Positions 19,701-29,289 are shown, counted from the first letter of the stretch. The stretch is DNA of 64,000 nucleotides from Alteromonas pelagimontana (GCF_002499975.2 NZ_CP052766.1:4216001-4280000); one strand, 5' to 3'. The notes: generated by a model not told the origin, from the letters alone. Numbers and translations: made by a program.

Positions 19701-21570
19701 ATTTGGAAATGGTATGCTGTTGTCTCGCCATACGCGTTTAGTAGCAGCATTTAACCATTTACATATCTTCTTCGATCCTAATCCAGATGCTGAGTCAAGC
19801 TATCAGGAACGCCAACGACTGTTCGAAAATCCCAGCTTGTCGTGGGAAGATTACGATAGCAAACTTATCTCTAAAGGCGGAGGCGTTTTCAGTCGCGCAT
19901 CGAAATCAATTAAGCTCACTCCTGAGATGAAAAAGCGGCTTGGCACTCGTCAAGTGACAATGACACCCAATGAACTCATTCATAACATCCTGAAGATGCC
20001 GGTTGACCTTATCTGGAACGGTGGAATCGGTACCTATATTAAGAGCAGCAAAGAGTCTCACACTGAAGTAGGTGATCGCGCTAACGACGACTTACGGGTT
20101 AACGGGAAAGACGTCAATGCGAAAATAATAGGCGAGGGTGGCAATTTGGGTTTAACCCAGCTTGGCCGGGTGGAATACGCCTTTACAGGTGGCCGAGTTA
20201 ATACCGACTTTATTGACAACGTAGGGGGTGTTGACTGCTCTGACAATGAAGTAAATATTAAAATTTTGCTTAACAGTCTGGTAGGCAATGGTGACCTGAC
20301 ACTTAAGCAACGCAATAATTTATTGCACGAAATGACCGACGATGTGGCGCAACTGGTAATTGAAGACTGTTATCGCCAAACTCAGTCGATTTCGATAACC
20401 GAACGTTCGGGGGTTAGCCAGCTGAAAGAACAGCTACGCTTTATCCACGGCCTTGAGCGCGAAGGCAAATTGAATCGCGAGCTTGAATTTATTCCTTCGG
20501 ATGATGAGATATCTGATCGCGTAGCATCAGATAGAGGCCTCACGCGACCTGAGTTAAGCGTGATGATTGCCTATGGCAAAATGGTCCTAAAAGACGCGCT
20601 TAATATCCCTGAGATTACGGATAATGCTTATCATGGACGCCTGTTACTGCAAGCGTTTCCTATGGTGCTACGGGATAAGTTTAGCGAGCAAATGCAGCAA
20701 CATCCGCTCCGCGGAGAAATTATTGCGACTAAGTTAACCAACCGAATGGTTAACGATATGGGCTTGAACTTTGTCTTTCGAATGCAGGAAGAGACCGGTG
20801 CCAGCGTGCATGAAATTGCCGATGCCTATGTCATTGTTAAAGGAATTTTTAACGTTGAGGTGTTGTGGCAACAGATTGAAGATTTAGATACGGTAATTTC
20901 AGCTGAATTACAGCTACGCATGCTAGAAGAAGTGCGTCGCATCATGCGCCGAACTGCTCGTTGGTATATTCGTCATGGTAATAAATCGCTGAGTATCCAG
21001 GAAGCCATTGATAGCTATCGCGCTACGTTTGAAAACTTGTCGAAAAATCTTCAACAATACATTGTTGAAGATGAATATACCGCCTTAGAACAACAAATTG
21101 CACGTTTAACTAAAGAAGGAGTGCCTGATGATATTGCTTATCAGGTCGCCAGCTTCTCTAATTTATTCTCCAGTCTGGATATTGCGCAAATTGATGACGC
21201 TGACAAGCACGATACCTCTGTTATTGCCAGGTTGTACTTCCAGTTAGGTTATAAACTGGAATTACATTGGTTCCTTGATCAGATTAACAATCAAGCGGTG
21301 AGTAACCACTGGCAGGCTCTTGCGCGGGCATCATATCGTGAAGAGTTGGACTGGCAACAACGTTCTATCACTGCAAACCTGCTGCACTCGCGGCCTGATG
21401 CTACTGATGCTGATGACATTTTGGATACCTGGATGGACAGTAATCAGTTGCTGCTTAAACGCTGGTATCACATGATGTCGGAGTTTAAGACCAGCTCAAC
21501 GCACGAATTTGCTAAGTTTTCTGTCGCATTACGTGAATTGATGCTTTTAAGCGTGAAATCTAACCATTAG
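16732..21570 (+). CDS. gdhB: NAD-specific glutamate dehydrogenase, large (180-kDa class)
   Basis: 1612 residues, the usual length of the class. Oxidises L-glutamate to 2-oxoglutarate and ammonium with NAD+, mainly a catabolic reaction. The N-terminal ~700 residues are the ACT-containing regulatory part. The catalytic dehydrogenase core lies around residues 800-1200, with GGLRWSDRQEDFRTE, PVGAKGGFVCK (catalytic lysine) and the nucleotide-binding GIGDMAGDVFGNGM. The C-terminal part is helical. AAGGTG lies about 9 bases before the ATG. The gene stands alone between two terminators. Confidence 0.96.
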   Translation: MTVTSQRHSVLLDNVFSLIDKKVDAQQKALVNQFGRLLYKNISNEDLEHRNDSDLYGATLSLWNKFFKFDASSPFIRVFNPEIAKHGWHSSHTVVEIIVKDMPFLVDSVRMALNRMGITAHLLLHCPIGLKRDEDKKLTAFVEPGKNTKDSHKETVLFIEIDRQTSRKDIENLTKELHSIVDEVSLAVTDWQPMSEQLDEVRKKASLMNWPVSEADVKQTEGFLAWLADHNFTLMGYRYYDVKAVEGDHRWIPANDSSLGLMKNSVSDRERLLSKLPASARAEALSKNPLMLTKTNSRARVHRPAHMDYVGVKVFNKEGQVVGEHRFLGLYSASFYNSSVTALPILREKIRRLCDLSGYEPGTHAYKAFLNIIETYPRDELLQTPAEELAQIITGIFQMQERGITRLFIRKDLFGRFFSCMVFVPRERYNTQLRKETQALLKASLGAVEEVEFTTFFSESVYARTHYIARVKDNNAEYDVKEIEQNIIELTKTWNDRLANAITAAHGEANGKALERKYNNAFSRSYMEQNLPSAALIDIQKLELLDENHTLDMLYYRPQEEQSDSQIVKLKLFHKSEPIHLSDVLPMLEHFGLRVIDESPFKITCSEGERNWVMDFTMLHKGGQRLEMERAQILFQDAFAKVWYNTLEDDSFNRLILGAGLTGRKVTILRAYAKYMRQTGSSFSRDYIANTLANYPAIAKILVSFFEQRFHPLKKRNAKKEEAYLEDIKVQLDNVSNLDDDRIIRRYLDMMQATLRTNFYQPDEEGNEKPYVSFKMAPEMIPEMPLPLPKFEIFVYSPKMEGVHLRGGKVARGGLRWSDRQEDFRTEILGLVKAQQVKNTVIVPVGAKGGFVCKQLPVGEGRAAIQAEGQACYRTFIRSLLDITDNIVNGEIVPPRDVVRLDDDDPYLVVAADKGTATFSDIANGISQEYNFWLGDAFASGGSIGYDHKKMGITARGAWESVKRHFREMGIDCQTTDFTAVGIGDMAGDVFGNGMLLSRHTRLVAAFNHLHIFFDPNPDAESSYQERQRLFENPSLSWEDYDSKLISKGGGVFSRASKSIKLTPEMKKRLGTRQVTMTPNELIHNILKMPVDLIWNGGIGTYIKSSKESHTEVGDRANDDLRVNGKDVNAKIIGEGGNLGLTQLGRVEYAFTGGRVNTDFIDNVGGVDCSDNEVNIKILLNSLVGNGDLTLKQRNNLLHEMTDDVAQLVIEDCYRQTQSISITERSGVSQLKEQLRFIHGLEREGKLNRELEFIPSDDEISDRVASDRGLTRPELSVMIAYGKMVLKDALNIPEITDNAYHGRLLLQAFPMVLRDKFSEQMQQHPLRGEIIATKLTNRMVNDMGLNFVFRMQEETGASVHEIADAYVIVKGIFNVEVLWQQIEDLDTVISAELQLRMLEEVRRIMRRTARWYIRHGNKSLSIQEAIDSYRATFENLSKNLQQYIVEDEYTALEQQIARLTKEGVPDDIAYQVASFSNLFSSLDIAQIDDADKHDTSVIARLYFQLGYKLELHWFLDQINNQAVSNHWQALARASYREELDWQQRSITANLLHSRPDATDADDILDTWMDSNQLLLKRWYHMMSEFKTSSTHEFAKFSVALRELMLLSVKSNH

Positions 21571-21591
21571 AATACGCACATCCTGCATGAC

Positions 21592-21617
21592 AAAGCCCTG
21601 GTTAACAGGGCTTTTTT
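21592..21617 (+). terminator. Rho-independent terminator after the glutamate dehydrogenase gene
   Basis: Stem AAAGCCCTG/CAGGGCTTT with loop GTTAA and a following T run. It ends only 14 bases before the pyrD start, so pyrD must be transcribed by read-through or from a promoter overlapping this region. Confidence 0.9.
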
Positions 21618-21630
21618 ATAGCGAGCATTC

Positions 21631-22638
21631 ATGTACTCTTTAGCTCAGAAAATATTGTTACAATGCGATCCGGAACGTAGCCACGAATTTGCCATTAAAT
21701 GGTTGCACCGCACTCAGCATACCCCGCTAAAATGGCTTTACAGTAAGCAAATAATTAGTAAGCCGGTGAAAGTAGCCGGTATCACTTTTAACAATCCGTT
21801 GGGTTTGGCAGCGGGCTTAGACAAAAACGGCGAATGCATTGATGCATTCGCGGCCATGGGTTTTGGCTTTGTAGAAGTCGGAACGGTAACACCGCGCCCG
21901 CAGGCCGGAAATCCCAAGCCAAGAATGTTTCGTTTACCCGAAAAGCATGCGATCATAAATAGAATGGGGTTCAACAATAAAGGCGTAGACCATCTTGTTC
22001 AACAGGTAAAAAGTGCGCGTTTTAAAGGTCCAATAGGGATTAATATTGGGAAAAACAAAGATACCGAAGAATCTAAAGCGCTTGATGACTACCTTATATG
22101 TTTAAATAAAGTGTATCCTTACGCCAGTTATGTCACGGTAAATATTTCCTCTCCTAATACGCCGGGGTTACGCAATCTGCAGTACGGTGATGCGCTGGAT
22201 GCTTTATTGGTTGGGCTTAAATCGGCACAGGAAACACTGTGTCAGACCCATGGCAAATATGTTCCGCTTTTTATCAAAATTGCACCGGATCTGAGCGACC
22301 TTGAAATTCAGAGCATAGCGAAATCGCTGATTGACAGCAAAATGGATGGTGTAATCGCCACCAACACTACGCTTAGCAGAGATAGCGTTGTAGGTTTGAA
22401 GCACAGCGATGAAGCTGGCGGTCTCAGTGGTTCGGTGCTTACGCAAATGAGCCATAGTGTTACCGAAAAATTAGCAAAAGCCCTGGATCGGGCGTTGCCG
22501 ATTATCGGTGTGGGCGGCATTGACTCCGCTCAGGCAGCGAAAGACCGGCTTGGGGCAGGGGCATCATTGGTGCAGATTTACTCTTCATTCATTTATCAGG
22601 GGCCGGATCTCGTCACTCGCATCGTTAAATCGCTGTAA
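21631..22638 (+). CDS. pyrD: Dihydroorotate dehydrogenase (quinone), class 2
   Basis: 335 residues (E. coli 336). Oxidises dihydroorotate to orotate in pyrimidine synthesis, with FMN and membrane quinone. The N-terminal amphipathic helix ([20 protein letters not shown]) is the membrane/quinone-binding extension of class 2. Also seen are [24 protein letters not shown] and [11 protein letters not shown] with the catalytic serine. The ribosome binding site is weak (GCGAG 5-9 bases before the ATG). The order pyrD then rlmKL then uup resembles E. coli with zapC/ycbX missing. Confidence 0.96.
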   Translation: MYSLAQKILLQCDPERSHEFAIKWLHRTQHTPLKWLYSKQIISKPVKVAGITFNNPLGLAAGLDKNGECIDAFAAMGFGFVEVGTVTPRPQAGNPKPRMFRLPEKHAIINRMGFNNKGVDHLVQQVKSARFKGPIGINIGKNKDTEESKALDDYLICLNKVYPYASYVTVNISSPNTPGLRNLQYGDALDALLVGLKSAQETLCQTHGKYVPLFIKIAPDLSDLEIQSIAKSLIDSKMDGVIATNTTLSRDSVVGLKHSDEAGGLSGSVLTQMSHSVTEKLAKALDRALPIIGVGGIDSAQAAKDRLGAGASLVQIYSSFIYQGPDLVTRIVKSL

Positions 22639-22695
22639 GGTTTAACGCCATTATTTTTGCGCTGCACTTGATAGCGCCTGGTTAAAAAGCAATTT

Positions 22696-24792
22696 ATGAA
22701 TAAAATTTTAGTGACAACAAGTCGAGGCCTGGATGAGCTTCTAAAGCAGGAAGTCGAGACGCTGTGTCCGGGTGTACAAGTCTCTATGTCGCCCGGTATG
22801 GTTCAATTTGAAGGTGAACTTCATCAGGCCTATACCCTTTGCCTGTGGTCGCGCTTAGCAAACCGGGTAATTTGGGTGCTGACCGCAGGAAAATGTCTTT
22901 CTGCTGAAAATTTATATGATGTAGCAGCGTCTGTTGATTGGTCGATGCATCTGCAACCGCAACATACCCTTAGCGTTCAATTTGTGGGCACCAATCGAGT
23001 AATCAATAATACGCAGTTTGGTGCGGTAAAAGTTAAAGATGCTATTGTTGATCATTTTGTGGAAGAAACCGGGCAACGTCCTTCTGTTGAAAGAAAGTTT
23101 TCTGATTTTCCGGTGTATGTAAGATGTCAGCGAGACAGCGTCATTATGGGGCTCGATTTAAGCGGCAGCAGTTTGCATCAACGGGAATACCGGCAGCAAG
23201 CCGGAGAAGCGCCGTTAAAAGAGCATATTGCCTGTGCCATGCTTATGCGATCGGGTTGGGCAAATGATACCAGCAAGCCTCTTGTGGATGTGATGTGTGG
23301 ATCCGGCACTATTGCCATTGAAGCGGCGTATATTGCCCGCAATATTGCACCTGGGATAAAGCGAGAATACTGGGGTTTTAGCCGCTGGCTTCAGCATGAT
23401 GCCAAACACTGGGATAGGTTAATTGAAGAAGCAATGGCTCAGCAGCATACAGCGTCAGCGCCGATTTATGCCAGCGATGTCAGCCGCAGACTTATCGCCA
23501 TCGCTCGAAAAAATGCTGACTACGCCGGCGTATTTAAAGATATACATTTTAGCGTTCAAGACGCCACCAAAGCAGCACCTCCCACCAAAGTACAAGGATA
23601 TATGGTCAGCAACCCGCCCTATGGTGAGCGGCTGGGTGAACTGACAGAGCTGTTGCCGTTGTTTGCGCAGTGGGGCAAGCAGTTTAAAGAAACGTGGCAA
23701 GGCTGGCATATTACGCTGCTCAGCAGCAATCGCGATTTACTGCGTATTCTGAAACTACGTGCGGCAAAAGATTACGCCATGAATAACGGCAAACTGGAAT
23801 GCCGTCTGGTGAACTATGTGCTTGACGAAGAAAATTGCCAGCAATTTGGTGATGACGCGCAAAACCATGAATTCGCTAATCGTCTGCGTAAAAATCTTAA
23901 GCGGATTAAAGGATGGATAAAAAGCCAGGATACGAACTGTTACAGAATCTATGACGCCGATCTGCCAGACTACAATGTAGCTGTAGATTGCTATGCTGAC
24001 TGGTTGGTGGTGCAGGAATATGCACCGCCGAAAACAGTATCTGAAGATAAGGCCCGCCGCCGCTTACAGGAAGTGTTGCTGCATTTACCTGCAGTTACCG
24101 GCGTGTCGGCAAAGAAAATTGCTTTGAAAGTTCGTAGCCAGCAAAAGGGTACATCGCAGTACGAAAAATTTGATCAGAAAGGCGATAAACTCGAGGTTTG
24201 GGAAAACGGTGCGAAATTACTGGTGAACCTGACCGATTATCTTGATACAGGATTATTTTTAGATCATCGACTAACCCGCCAAATCGTGCGTCAACGTGCC
24301 GCAGGTAAAGATGTTCTCAATTTATTTTCCTACACGGGTAGCGTATCGGTGTTTGCGGCATTGGGTAAAGCTCGCTCTGTCACCACTGTGGATATGTCTA
24401 ATACTTACCTCGAATGGGCAAAAGAAAACTTTAAGTGCAATAACCTAAACGGTGCTTACGCTTTTATTCAAGCCGACTGCACAAGCTGGATGGCATCACA
24501 TAATGGACAGTACGATTTAATGTTTATCGATCCGCCGTCCTTTTCTAATTCTAAAAGAATGTCCGGCACCTGGGATGTGCAGCGAGATCACATCGCTTTG
24601 TTAACCGATGCTCGCCGCTGCTTGCGAGAGAAAGGCACGATAGTGTTTTCCAATAATAAGCGTGGTTTTAAGCTGGATAGCGTTGCGCTGGAAGCAATGG
24701 GGTTTACCATTACTGATATTTCAAAAGAAACCATACCCGAAGATTTTGCTCGCCACCAATCTATTCATAAGTGCTGGATTTTTCAATTATGA
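22696..24792 (+). CDS. rlmL: Bifunctional 23S rRNA methyltransferase RlmKL (G2069 N7 / G2445 N2)
   Basis: 698 residues (E. coli 702). An N-terminal THUMP RNA-binding domain (~45-155) is followed by the first Rossmann methyltransferase with MCGSGTIAIEAAY and SNPPYGERLG (RlmL, G2445 N2). The second methyltransferase has NLFSYTGSVSVFAA and IDPPSFSNSKRM (RlmK, G2069 N7). Both catalytic motifs are intact. The stop overlaps the start of the glutaredoxin-like gene as ATGA. Confidence 0.96.
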   Translation: MNKILVTTSRGLDELLKQEVETLCPGVQVSMSPGMVQFEGELHQAYTLCLWSRLANRVIWVLTAGKCLSAENLYDVAASVDWSMHLQPQHTLSVQFVGTNRVINNTQFGAVKVKDAIVDHFVEETGQRPSVERKFSDFPVYVRCQRDSVIMGLDLSGSSLHQREYRQQAGEAPLKEHIACAMLMRSGWANDTSKPLVDVMCGSGTIAIEAAYIARNIAPGIKREYWGFSRWLQHDAKHWDRLIEEAMAQQHTASAPIYASDVSRRLIAIARKNADYAGVFKDIHFSVQDATKAAPPTKVQGYMVSNPPYGERLGELTELLPLFAQWGKQFKETWQGWHITLLSSNRDLLRILKLRAAKDYAMNNGKLECRLVNYVLDEENCQQFGDDAQNHEFANRLRKNLKRIKGWIKSQDTNCYRIYDADLPDYNVAVDCYADWLVVQEYAPPKTVSEDKARRRLQEVLLHLPAVTGVSAKKIALKVRSQQKGTSQYEKFDQKGDKLEVWENGAKLLVNLTDYLDTGLFLDHRLTRQIVRQRAAGKDVLNLFSYTGSVSVFAALGKARSVTTVDMSNTYLEWAKENFKCNNLNGAYAFIQADCTSWMASHNGQYDLMFIDPPSFSNSKRMSGTWDVQRDHIALLTDARRCLREKGTIVFSNNKRGFKLDSVALEAMGFTITDISKETIPEDFARHQSIHKCWIFQL

Positions 24793-25022
24793 AGTTAGCG
24801 TTTTATACCGGCCCCGAGTGTGGGCTGTGTGATTTGGCTGATGACATACTGGCACAAAGTCAGCATCAACGAGAGCTGGATATCACTAAGTATAATATTC
24901 GAGAGGATACGCAGCTCTATCACCTATATGGTGCTCGTATTCCGGTTTTAAAGCGGCAAGATACCCAGCAGGAATTAGGGTGGCCGTTTGATCTTGAAAC
25001 GTTGGAGTTATTTTTACAATGA
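24789..25022 (+). CDS. Glutaredoxin-like protein (DUF836 family)
   Basis: 77 residues from the ATG at 24789. A thioredoxin fold with the redox motif CGLC at residues 11-14 (YTGPECGLCDLAD) and the cis-proline in RIPVLKR. DUF836 proteins are small cytoplasmic thiol-disulfide proteins with poorly known partners. It overlaps rlmKL (ATGA) on one side and uup (ATGA) on the other, so the three genes are one translationally coupled unit. Confidence 0.88.
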   Translation: MKLAFYTGPECGLCDLADDILAQSQHQRELDITKYNIREDTQLYHLYGARIPVLKRQDTQQELGWPFDLETLELFLQ

Positions 25023-26947
25023 GCGTTCTTCAACTAAAGGGAATAACCGTTATTTACGGCAGCCCGCCACTATTAGATGGTGTTGAACTTGTCGTGCAAC
25101 CGCGAGAGCGGGTATGCCTGGTGGGTCGCAATGGCAGTGGCAAATCTACGCTGATGAAAGTTATTGCTGGCGATATTATTGCTGATGATGGTCAACGAAT
25201 TATAGACAGCACCACAGTGATTGCGCGTTTGGAACAAGATCCTCCGCAAACCACTGATATCAGCTTGTTCGATTATGTCGCGGAAGGGTTAGCGGATGTG
25301 GGAGAAGTGCTCAAGCAGTACTCTCATCAGCTTAAAATTGTTGCTGAAGATCCCAGCGAAGCGAACTTAATGCGCATGCAGAATCTTCAGGAAGTCCTGG
25401 ATAGCAGAGATGCCTGGCAGTTTGAGCAACAAATTGAGCAAGTGTTGACAATGTTGAAGCTTGAACCTGACATTTCACTGTCTTCTCTTTCGGGCGGCTG
25501 GCGCAGAAAAGCAGCATTAGCCAGAGCACTTGTTCGCTCACCCGATTTACTGTTGCTCGATGAACCTACTAACCACCTGGACATTGAAATGATCCGTTGG
25601 TTAGAACAGAGCTTGAGTAACTACAAGGGCGCTATCGTGTTTGTCAGCCATGACAGGGCATTCATTCGAAAAATGGCCACACGAATTGTGGATTTAGATA
25701 GAGGTAAGTTAACCAGTTACCCAGGGAACTACGAAACCTATCTTGAGAAGAAACAACAAGATCTTGAAGTTGAAGCGACCCAAAATGCTGAGTTTGATCG
25801 TAAGCTCGCGCAAGAAGAAGTATGGATTCGCCAAGGGATAAAAGCCCGCCGCACGCGCAATGAAGGCAGGGTAAGAGCACTGAAAAAGCTTCGTGAGGAA
25901 CGCCGGGCCAGGCGCTCTACCCAAGGAAATGCGGTAGTTAACCAGCACCAGGGACAACGTTCAGGTAAAGTGGTTTTCGAAGTCAGCGATTTGCATTACC
26001 AGATAGAAGGTAAACCTATCGTTAATCACCTCAACTTGCACGTGCTTCGCGGCGATAAGCTTGCGTTGATCGGTCCAAACGGTAGCGGTAAAACTACGTT
26101 AATTAAGCTTCTTCTTGGTGAACTTGAGCCGGTGAGCGGCAATGTGAAACGTGGAACCAATCTGGAAGTGGCTTATTTTGATCAACACCGCCACGGGCTG
26201 GATTTGAATCAAACGGTGATTGATGCAGTAGGGGATGGAAAACGGGATTTAGAAGTAAACGGTCAGCCTCGACACGTTATCAGTTATCTGCAGGATTATC
26301 TGTTTAGCCCTGAGCGGGTGAATGCGCCGGTAAAATCCTTGTCCGGCGGTGAAAAAAACCGCTTGATGCTGGCAAAACTCATGCTCAAACCGAGCAATGT
26401 GCTGGTTCTTGATGAACCCACAAACGACCTGGATGTGGAAACTCTTGAAATGCTGGAGACACTGCTCGCAGAATATGCAGGTACGGTGTTGCTGGTGAGT
26501 CATGACAGGGAATTTGTCGATAATGTCGCCAACAGTTGCGTGGTTTTTGAAGGCGAAGGGGAAATTCGCGAATTTGTCGGTGGCTACTCTGATATTGAAC
26601 AGTGGTATAAATCTCAGCCTGCGCAGAAAGAAACAGTTGATAACACTGCGAAGAATGAAACTAAAGCCCAAACTGAAAGTCCTAGTCAGAAGCCTTCTCC
26701 CGGCAAGGCCAAAAAGCTATCATATAAAGATCAACGGGAACTCGAAGCCTTGCCTGGTGATATTGAGCGCCTCGAAACAAAGCTGGCAACATGTCAGGAA
26801 ATAATTAACGACCCGGATTTTTTTAAAAAAGACAGTAAAGCCACAGCCGATACGCTGGCGAAGCTTGACGACATTGAAGCAGAGCTATCTCAGAAATACG
26901 CGCGCTGGGATGAATTAGAAAGTATGCTGGAAAAAGATCAGCAGTAA
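25019..26947 (+). CDS. uup: ABC-F family ATPase Uup
   Basis: 642 residues, no membrane segments. Two ATP-binding cassettes: the first has GRNGSGKST, SLSGGW and LLLLDEPTNHLD; the second has GPNGSGKTT, LSGGEKNR and VLVLDEPTNDLD. An arginine/lysine-rich linker lies between (~240-310) and a C-terminal coiled-coil domain (~560-642) distinguishes Uup from other ABC-F proteins. Uup affects transposon precise excision and ribosome function in E. coli. The start overlaps the previous stop by 4 bp. Confidence 0.94.
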   Translation: MSVLQLKGITVIYGSPPLLDGVELVVQPRERVCLVGRNGSGKSTLMKVIAGDIIADDGQRIIDSTTVIARLEQDPPQTTDISLFDYVAEGLADVGEVLKQYSHQLKIVAEDPSEANLMRMQNLQEVLDSRDAWQFEQQIEQVLTMLKLEPDISLSSLSGGWRRKAALARALVRSPDLLLLDEPTNHLDIEMIRWLEQSLSNYKGAIVFVSHDRAFIRKMATRIVDLDRGKLTSYPGNYETYLEKKQQDLEVEATQNAEFDRKLAQEEVWIRQGIKARRTRNEGRVRALKKLREERRARRSTQGNAVVNQHQGQRSGKVVFEVSDLHYQIEGKPIVNHLNLHVLRGDKLALIGPNGSGKTTLIKLLLGELEPVSGNVKRGTNLEVAYFDQHRHGLDLNQTVIDAVGDGKRDLEVNGQPRHVISYLQDYLFSPERVNAPVKSLSGGEKNRLMLAKLMLKPSNVLVLDEPTNDLDVETLEMLETLLAEYAGTVLLVSHDREFVDNVANSCVVFEGEGEIREFVGGYSDIEQWYKSQPAQKETVDNTAKNETKAQTESPSQKPSPGKAKKLSYKDQRELEALPGDIERLETKLATCQEIINDPDFFKKDSKATADTLAKLDDIEAELSQKYARWDELESMLEKDQQ

Positions 26948-26959
26948 ATAGGATTTTAA

Positions 26960-28657
26960 ATGAAATTAACACAGCTTACCGCCGCAGTGTTGCTGGCAAC
27001 CGGTAGTTTATCAGCCGCTGCTGCAACCTATTCTGTAACACCGTTACCGGTTCAGGATATTGCAAAAGATAACTATGCTCAGTCCATTGACAATACTGGC
27101 TCAATGCTGACCACTGTTCAATACGAGTTCAATCCGCCTATCGATTTAGAACGCCTTGAGGATTCTGGATTTTATGACGCCAGTACGTATGGTAATACCT
27201 CTTACTCGTTAGAAGATGAAGACGACATACGTCAGGGCATTTTCAGCAATGCCGATTTCTCAACAATCTATAATTTCATTTTATATTACAGTTCGAACAA
27301 CAATGTGCTCACCCAGCATTTGGCGCCTTATCGCAGCTATGTTTCCGATACTGTGGATGCCGACCTGGTGCCCGGATTTGATGAAGTCTCAGAAAAATTT
27401 GACGATTACTCCCGCTCTGTTAGAACGATAGCGAGAGATAGCTTGAATAGAAATGTCATTGTCGGCGTCTCTGAAGGATTGTATACAGATCTTGAATACA
27501 CTAATGAAGATGATGAAGAAGTTACCTACACCTACAATACGATGCGAGATCAGGCCTTTGCACAAGTGAATGGTGTAACCAAGCGACTGGCACCGGAAGA
27601 TACAACGTTAAACGGATTAAGTTACGCCTACGCTGTTAACGATAATTTACAAGTTGCTGGTTATGGCACCACTTCATTCTTAGATAGTCTAGATACCGCT
27701 ATCGAGGAATGTAACGACGATGAAGAGCGGGGTGATCAACCAGTTGAGATTTGTCTGCGCAATATTCTTTATACCAGCGCCTACAGCGCAGCGGCGCAGG
27801 TACGTGCCACGATCTGGCAATTGGACGGAACGGGCGACGTTATTAATTTAACAACCTACCCGCTGTTATTCACTCCTGAAGAAGACTCTACAGCTTCTTA
27901 CGCCACCCGCGCCTACGATATCAACAATAACGGAATAGCAGTAGGCGACTCGGCTACTGGGGAAACTGTTTACATCTCTGCCTATCAATCCCGCTCGGTG
28001 GCGACGTCATTTGCAAACGGCGAAACTACCGAGTTGCTTCCTCGTGATGAAAATATTACCAGCCGTGCGTTAAGCATAAACGACGAAAACTGGATCACCG
28101 GCTGGGCGCTTCGTAAGCCTGGAAGCTACGCCAGAGAAAGGTTATTTGCCTATAACCTTGATACTGGGGAAGCGCGCTATCCTCAGGGATTTTTTATCAA
28201 TTCTGCTACAATCGGTAATGCTATCAACAACAATAATATTATTGTTGGTAGCTCAGAATTTAACTATGCCTCCGATACCAACCGCGAAACTCACGCGTTT
28301 ATGTACGATATTCAATCGGACGAATTTACCGATTTAAATGACTTAGTTGGGTGTGACAGCGAATACACGCTGGTCGATGCTATTGATATTAACGACAATA
28401 ACGAAATTATTGCTAATGCCCGTGTTCGCGTTCCAGCACGGTACGCCAATGGTAACGAGATACTCAACAGCGCTGGCGAAACTGTCTTGCAGGACACTAT
28501 TGTAGCGGTAAAACTGAGTCCGCTGAACAGCGAAACTACTGATAGCTGCGATGTTGATGGTGACGAAGAAGAGAGCTACGAGCGTCAGGGCGCTGCAGTG
28601 TCGCCTCTGTGGCTCCTTACACTAGCCGGTTTCCTCGGGTTTAGACGACGCAAGTAA
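26960..28657 (+). CDS. DUF3466 family secreted protein with C-terminal sorting-like tail
   Basis: 565 residues. A signal peptide (cleavage near SAAAA, ~22) is followed by a long body rich in Asn/Asp and repeated segments of the type AYDINNNGIAVG, ALSINDENWITG and IDINDNNEIIA, which resemble beta-propeller-like repeats of extracellular proteins. The end is acidic (GDEEESYERQ), then a hydrophobic helix (SPLWLLTLAGFLGF) and RRRK, a layout like GlyGly-CTERM rhombosortase substrates although the Gly-Gly pair is replaced by GAA. DUF3466 is found in Alteromonadales and Vibrio; function unknown. It occupies the position of the pqi genes between uup and rmf in E. coli. Confidence 0.85.
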   Translation: MKLTQLTAAVLLATGSLSAAAATYSVTPLPVQDIAKDNYAQSIDNTGSMLTTVQYEFNPPIDLERLEDSGFYDASTYGNTSYSLEDEDDIRQGIFSNADFSTIYNFILYYSSNNNVLTQHLAPYRSYVSDTVDADLVPGFDEVSEKFDDYSRSVRTIARDSLNRNVIVGVSEGLYTDLEYTNEDDEEVTYTYNTMRDQAFAQVNGVTKRLAPEDTTLNGLSYAYAVNDNLQVAGYGTTSFLDSLDTAIEECNDDEERGDQPVEICLRNILYTSAYSAAAQVRATIWQLDGTGDVINLTTYPLLFTPEEDSTASYATRAYDINNNGIAVGDSATGETVYISAYQSRSVATSFANGETTELLPRDENITSRALSINDENWITGWALRKPGSYARERLFAYNLDTGEARYPQGFFINSATIGNAINNNNIIVGSSEFNYASDTNRETHAFMYDIQSDEFTDLNDLVGCDSEYTLVDAIDINDNNEIIANARVRVPARYANGNEILNSAGETVLQDTIVAVKLSPLNSETTDSCDVDGDEEESYERQGAAVSPLWLLTLAGFLGFRRRK

Positions 28658-28693
28658 GAAGTTTTAGTTAACATATTGTTGTTCGACAGAACG

Positions 28694-28726
28694 GATCCCG
28701 TTAGCTCGCTGTTAACGGGATTTTTT
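28694..28726 (+). terminator. Rho-independent terminator after the DUF3466 gene
   Basis: Stem ATCCCGTTA/TAACGGGAT with a 9-base loop and six T after it, 37 bases past the stop codon. Confidence 0.88.
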
Positions 28727-29071
28727 GCTTTTTTAAAACAATATTTATCCTTTCCAGTCACTCTTGCCAAGGGTTTTGCTTAAACATATACGCTCGATAA
28801 TGAAGAAGTTGAGGCTGACACTGCTTGTTATTTCAGCAGGTTTTAATACCCGACATATTTATGCAAAAAAAGTGTAAGAGTAAAAAACAATGAAATTCAT
28901 CACTTTACCTCCTGTCAACAGGAGAATTCATCAATATAACTTGAACCATTCTTCTTCTTCCACTATCTCATTAGTGTGCAAAATAACTTTTTGCCGGCAC
29001 TAGCAAACACTAATTGAAGAGGGCCGCGCAAAGTTGTTAAAGCACATTAATCAATTTTAAGAGGCTCATCA
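28727..29071 (+). other. Leader region upstream of rmf
   Basis: About 345 bases with no convincing gene. It contains a palindrome CTCCTGTCAACAGGAG at 28909-28924 that could be a small hairpin or a binding site, and a 37-codon ORF at 28890-29003 without a good ribosome binding site. AAGAGG at 29059-29064 serves rmf. rmf is controlled by growth phase and ppGpp in E. coli; no specific operator was recognised here. Confidence 0.4.
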
Positions 29072-29248
29072 ATGAAAAGACAAAAAAGAGATAAACTCAC
29101 ACGCGCCCATGCAAAAGGGTATCACGCTGGAATAAGTGGTCGTGCAAAAGAAAATTGTCCATTTCAGGCATTTGATGCCAGATCCCAATGGTTAGGTGGA
29201 TGGCGTGAAGCGGTAGAGGACCGAAGTCTCGGGTATTCCGTACGTTAA
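29072..29248 (+). CDS. rmf: Ribosome modulation factor (RMF)
   Basis: 58 residues beginning MKRQKRDKLTRAHAKGY, with the family core RSQWLGGWREA. It dimerises 70S ribosomes into inactive 100S particles in stationary phase. The alignment with E. coli RMF (55 residues) is clear by eye over the whole length, with three extra C-terminal residues. AAGAGG lies 8 bases before the ATG. The pair rmf followed by fabA is conserved from E. coli, but here fabA is on the opposite strand. Confidence 0.95.
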   Translation: MKRQKRDKLTRAHAKGYHAGISGRAKENCPFQAFDARSQWLGGWREAVEDRSLGYSVR

Positions 29249-29264
29249 CATCTCTTTCTTACAC

Positions 29265-29289
29265 AAGCCCCTAACGGGGCTTTTTTTTT
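29265..29289 (+). terminator. Terminator after rmf, probably shared with fabA
   Basis: Perfect stem AAGCCCC/GGGGCTT with loop TAA(C) and nine T on the + strand. It lies between the converging rmf and fabA genes, so it may act from both sides, though the - strand side lacks a long U run. Confidence 0.85.

Noticed and set aside
28890..29003. 37-codon ORF upstream of rmf
   Set aside because: Weak ribosome binding site and no recognisable sequence; kept only as a possible leader.
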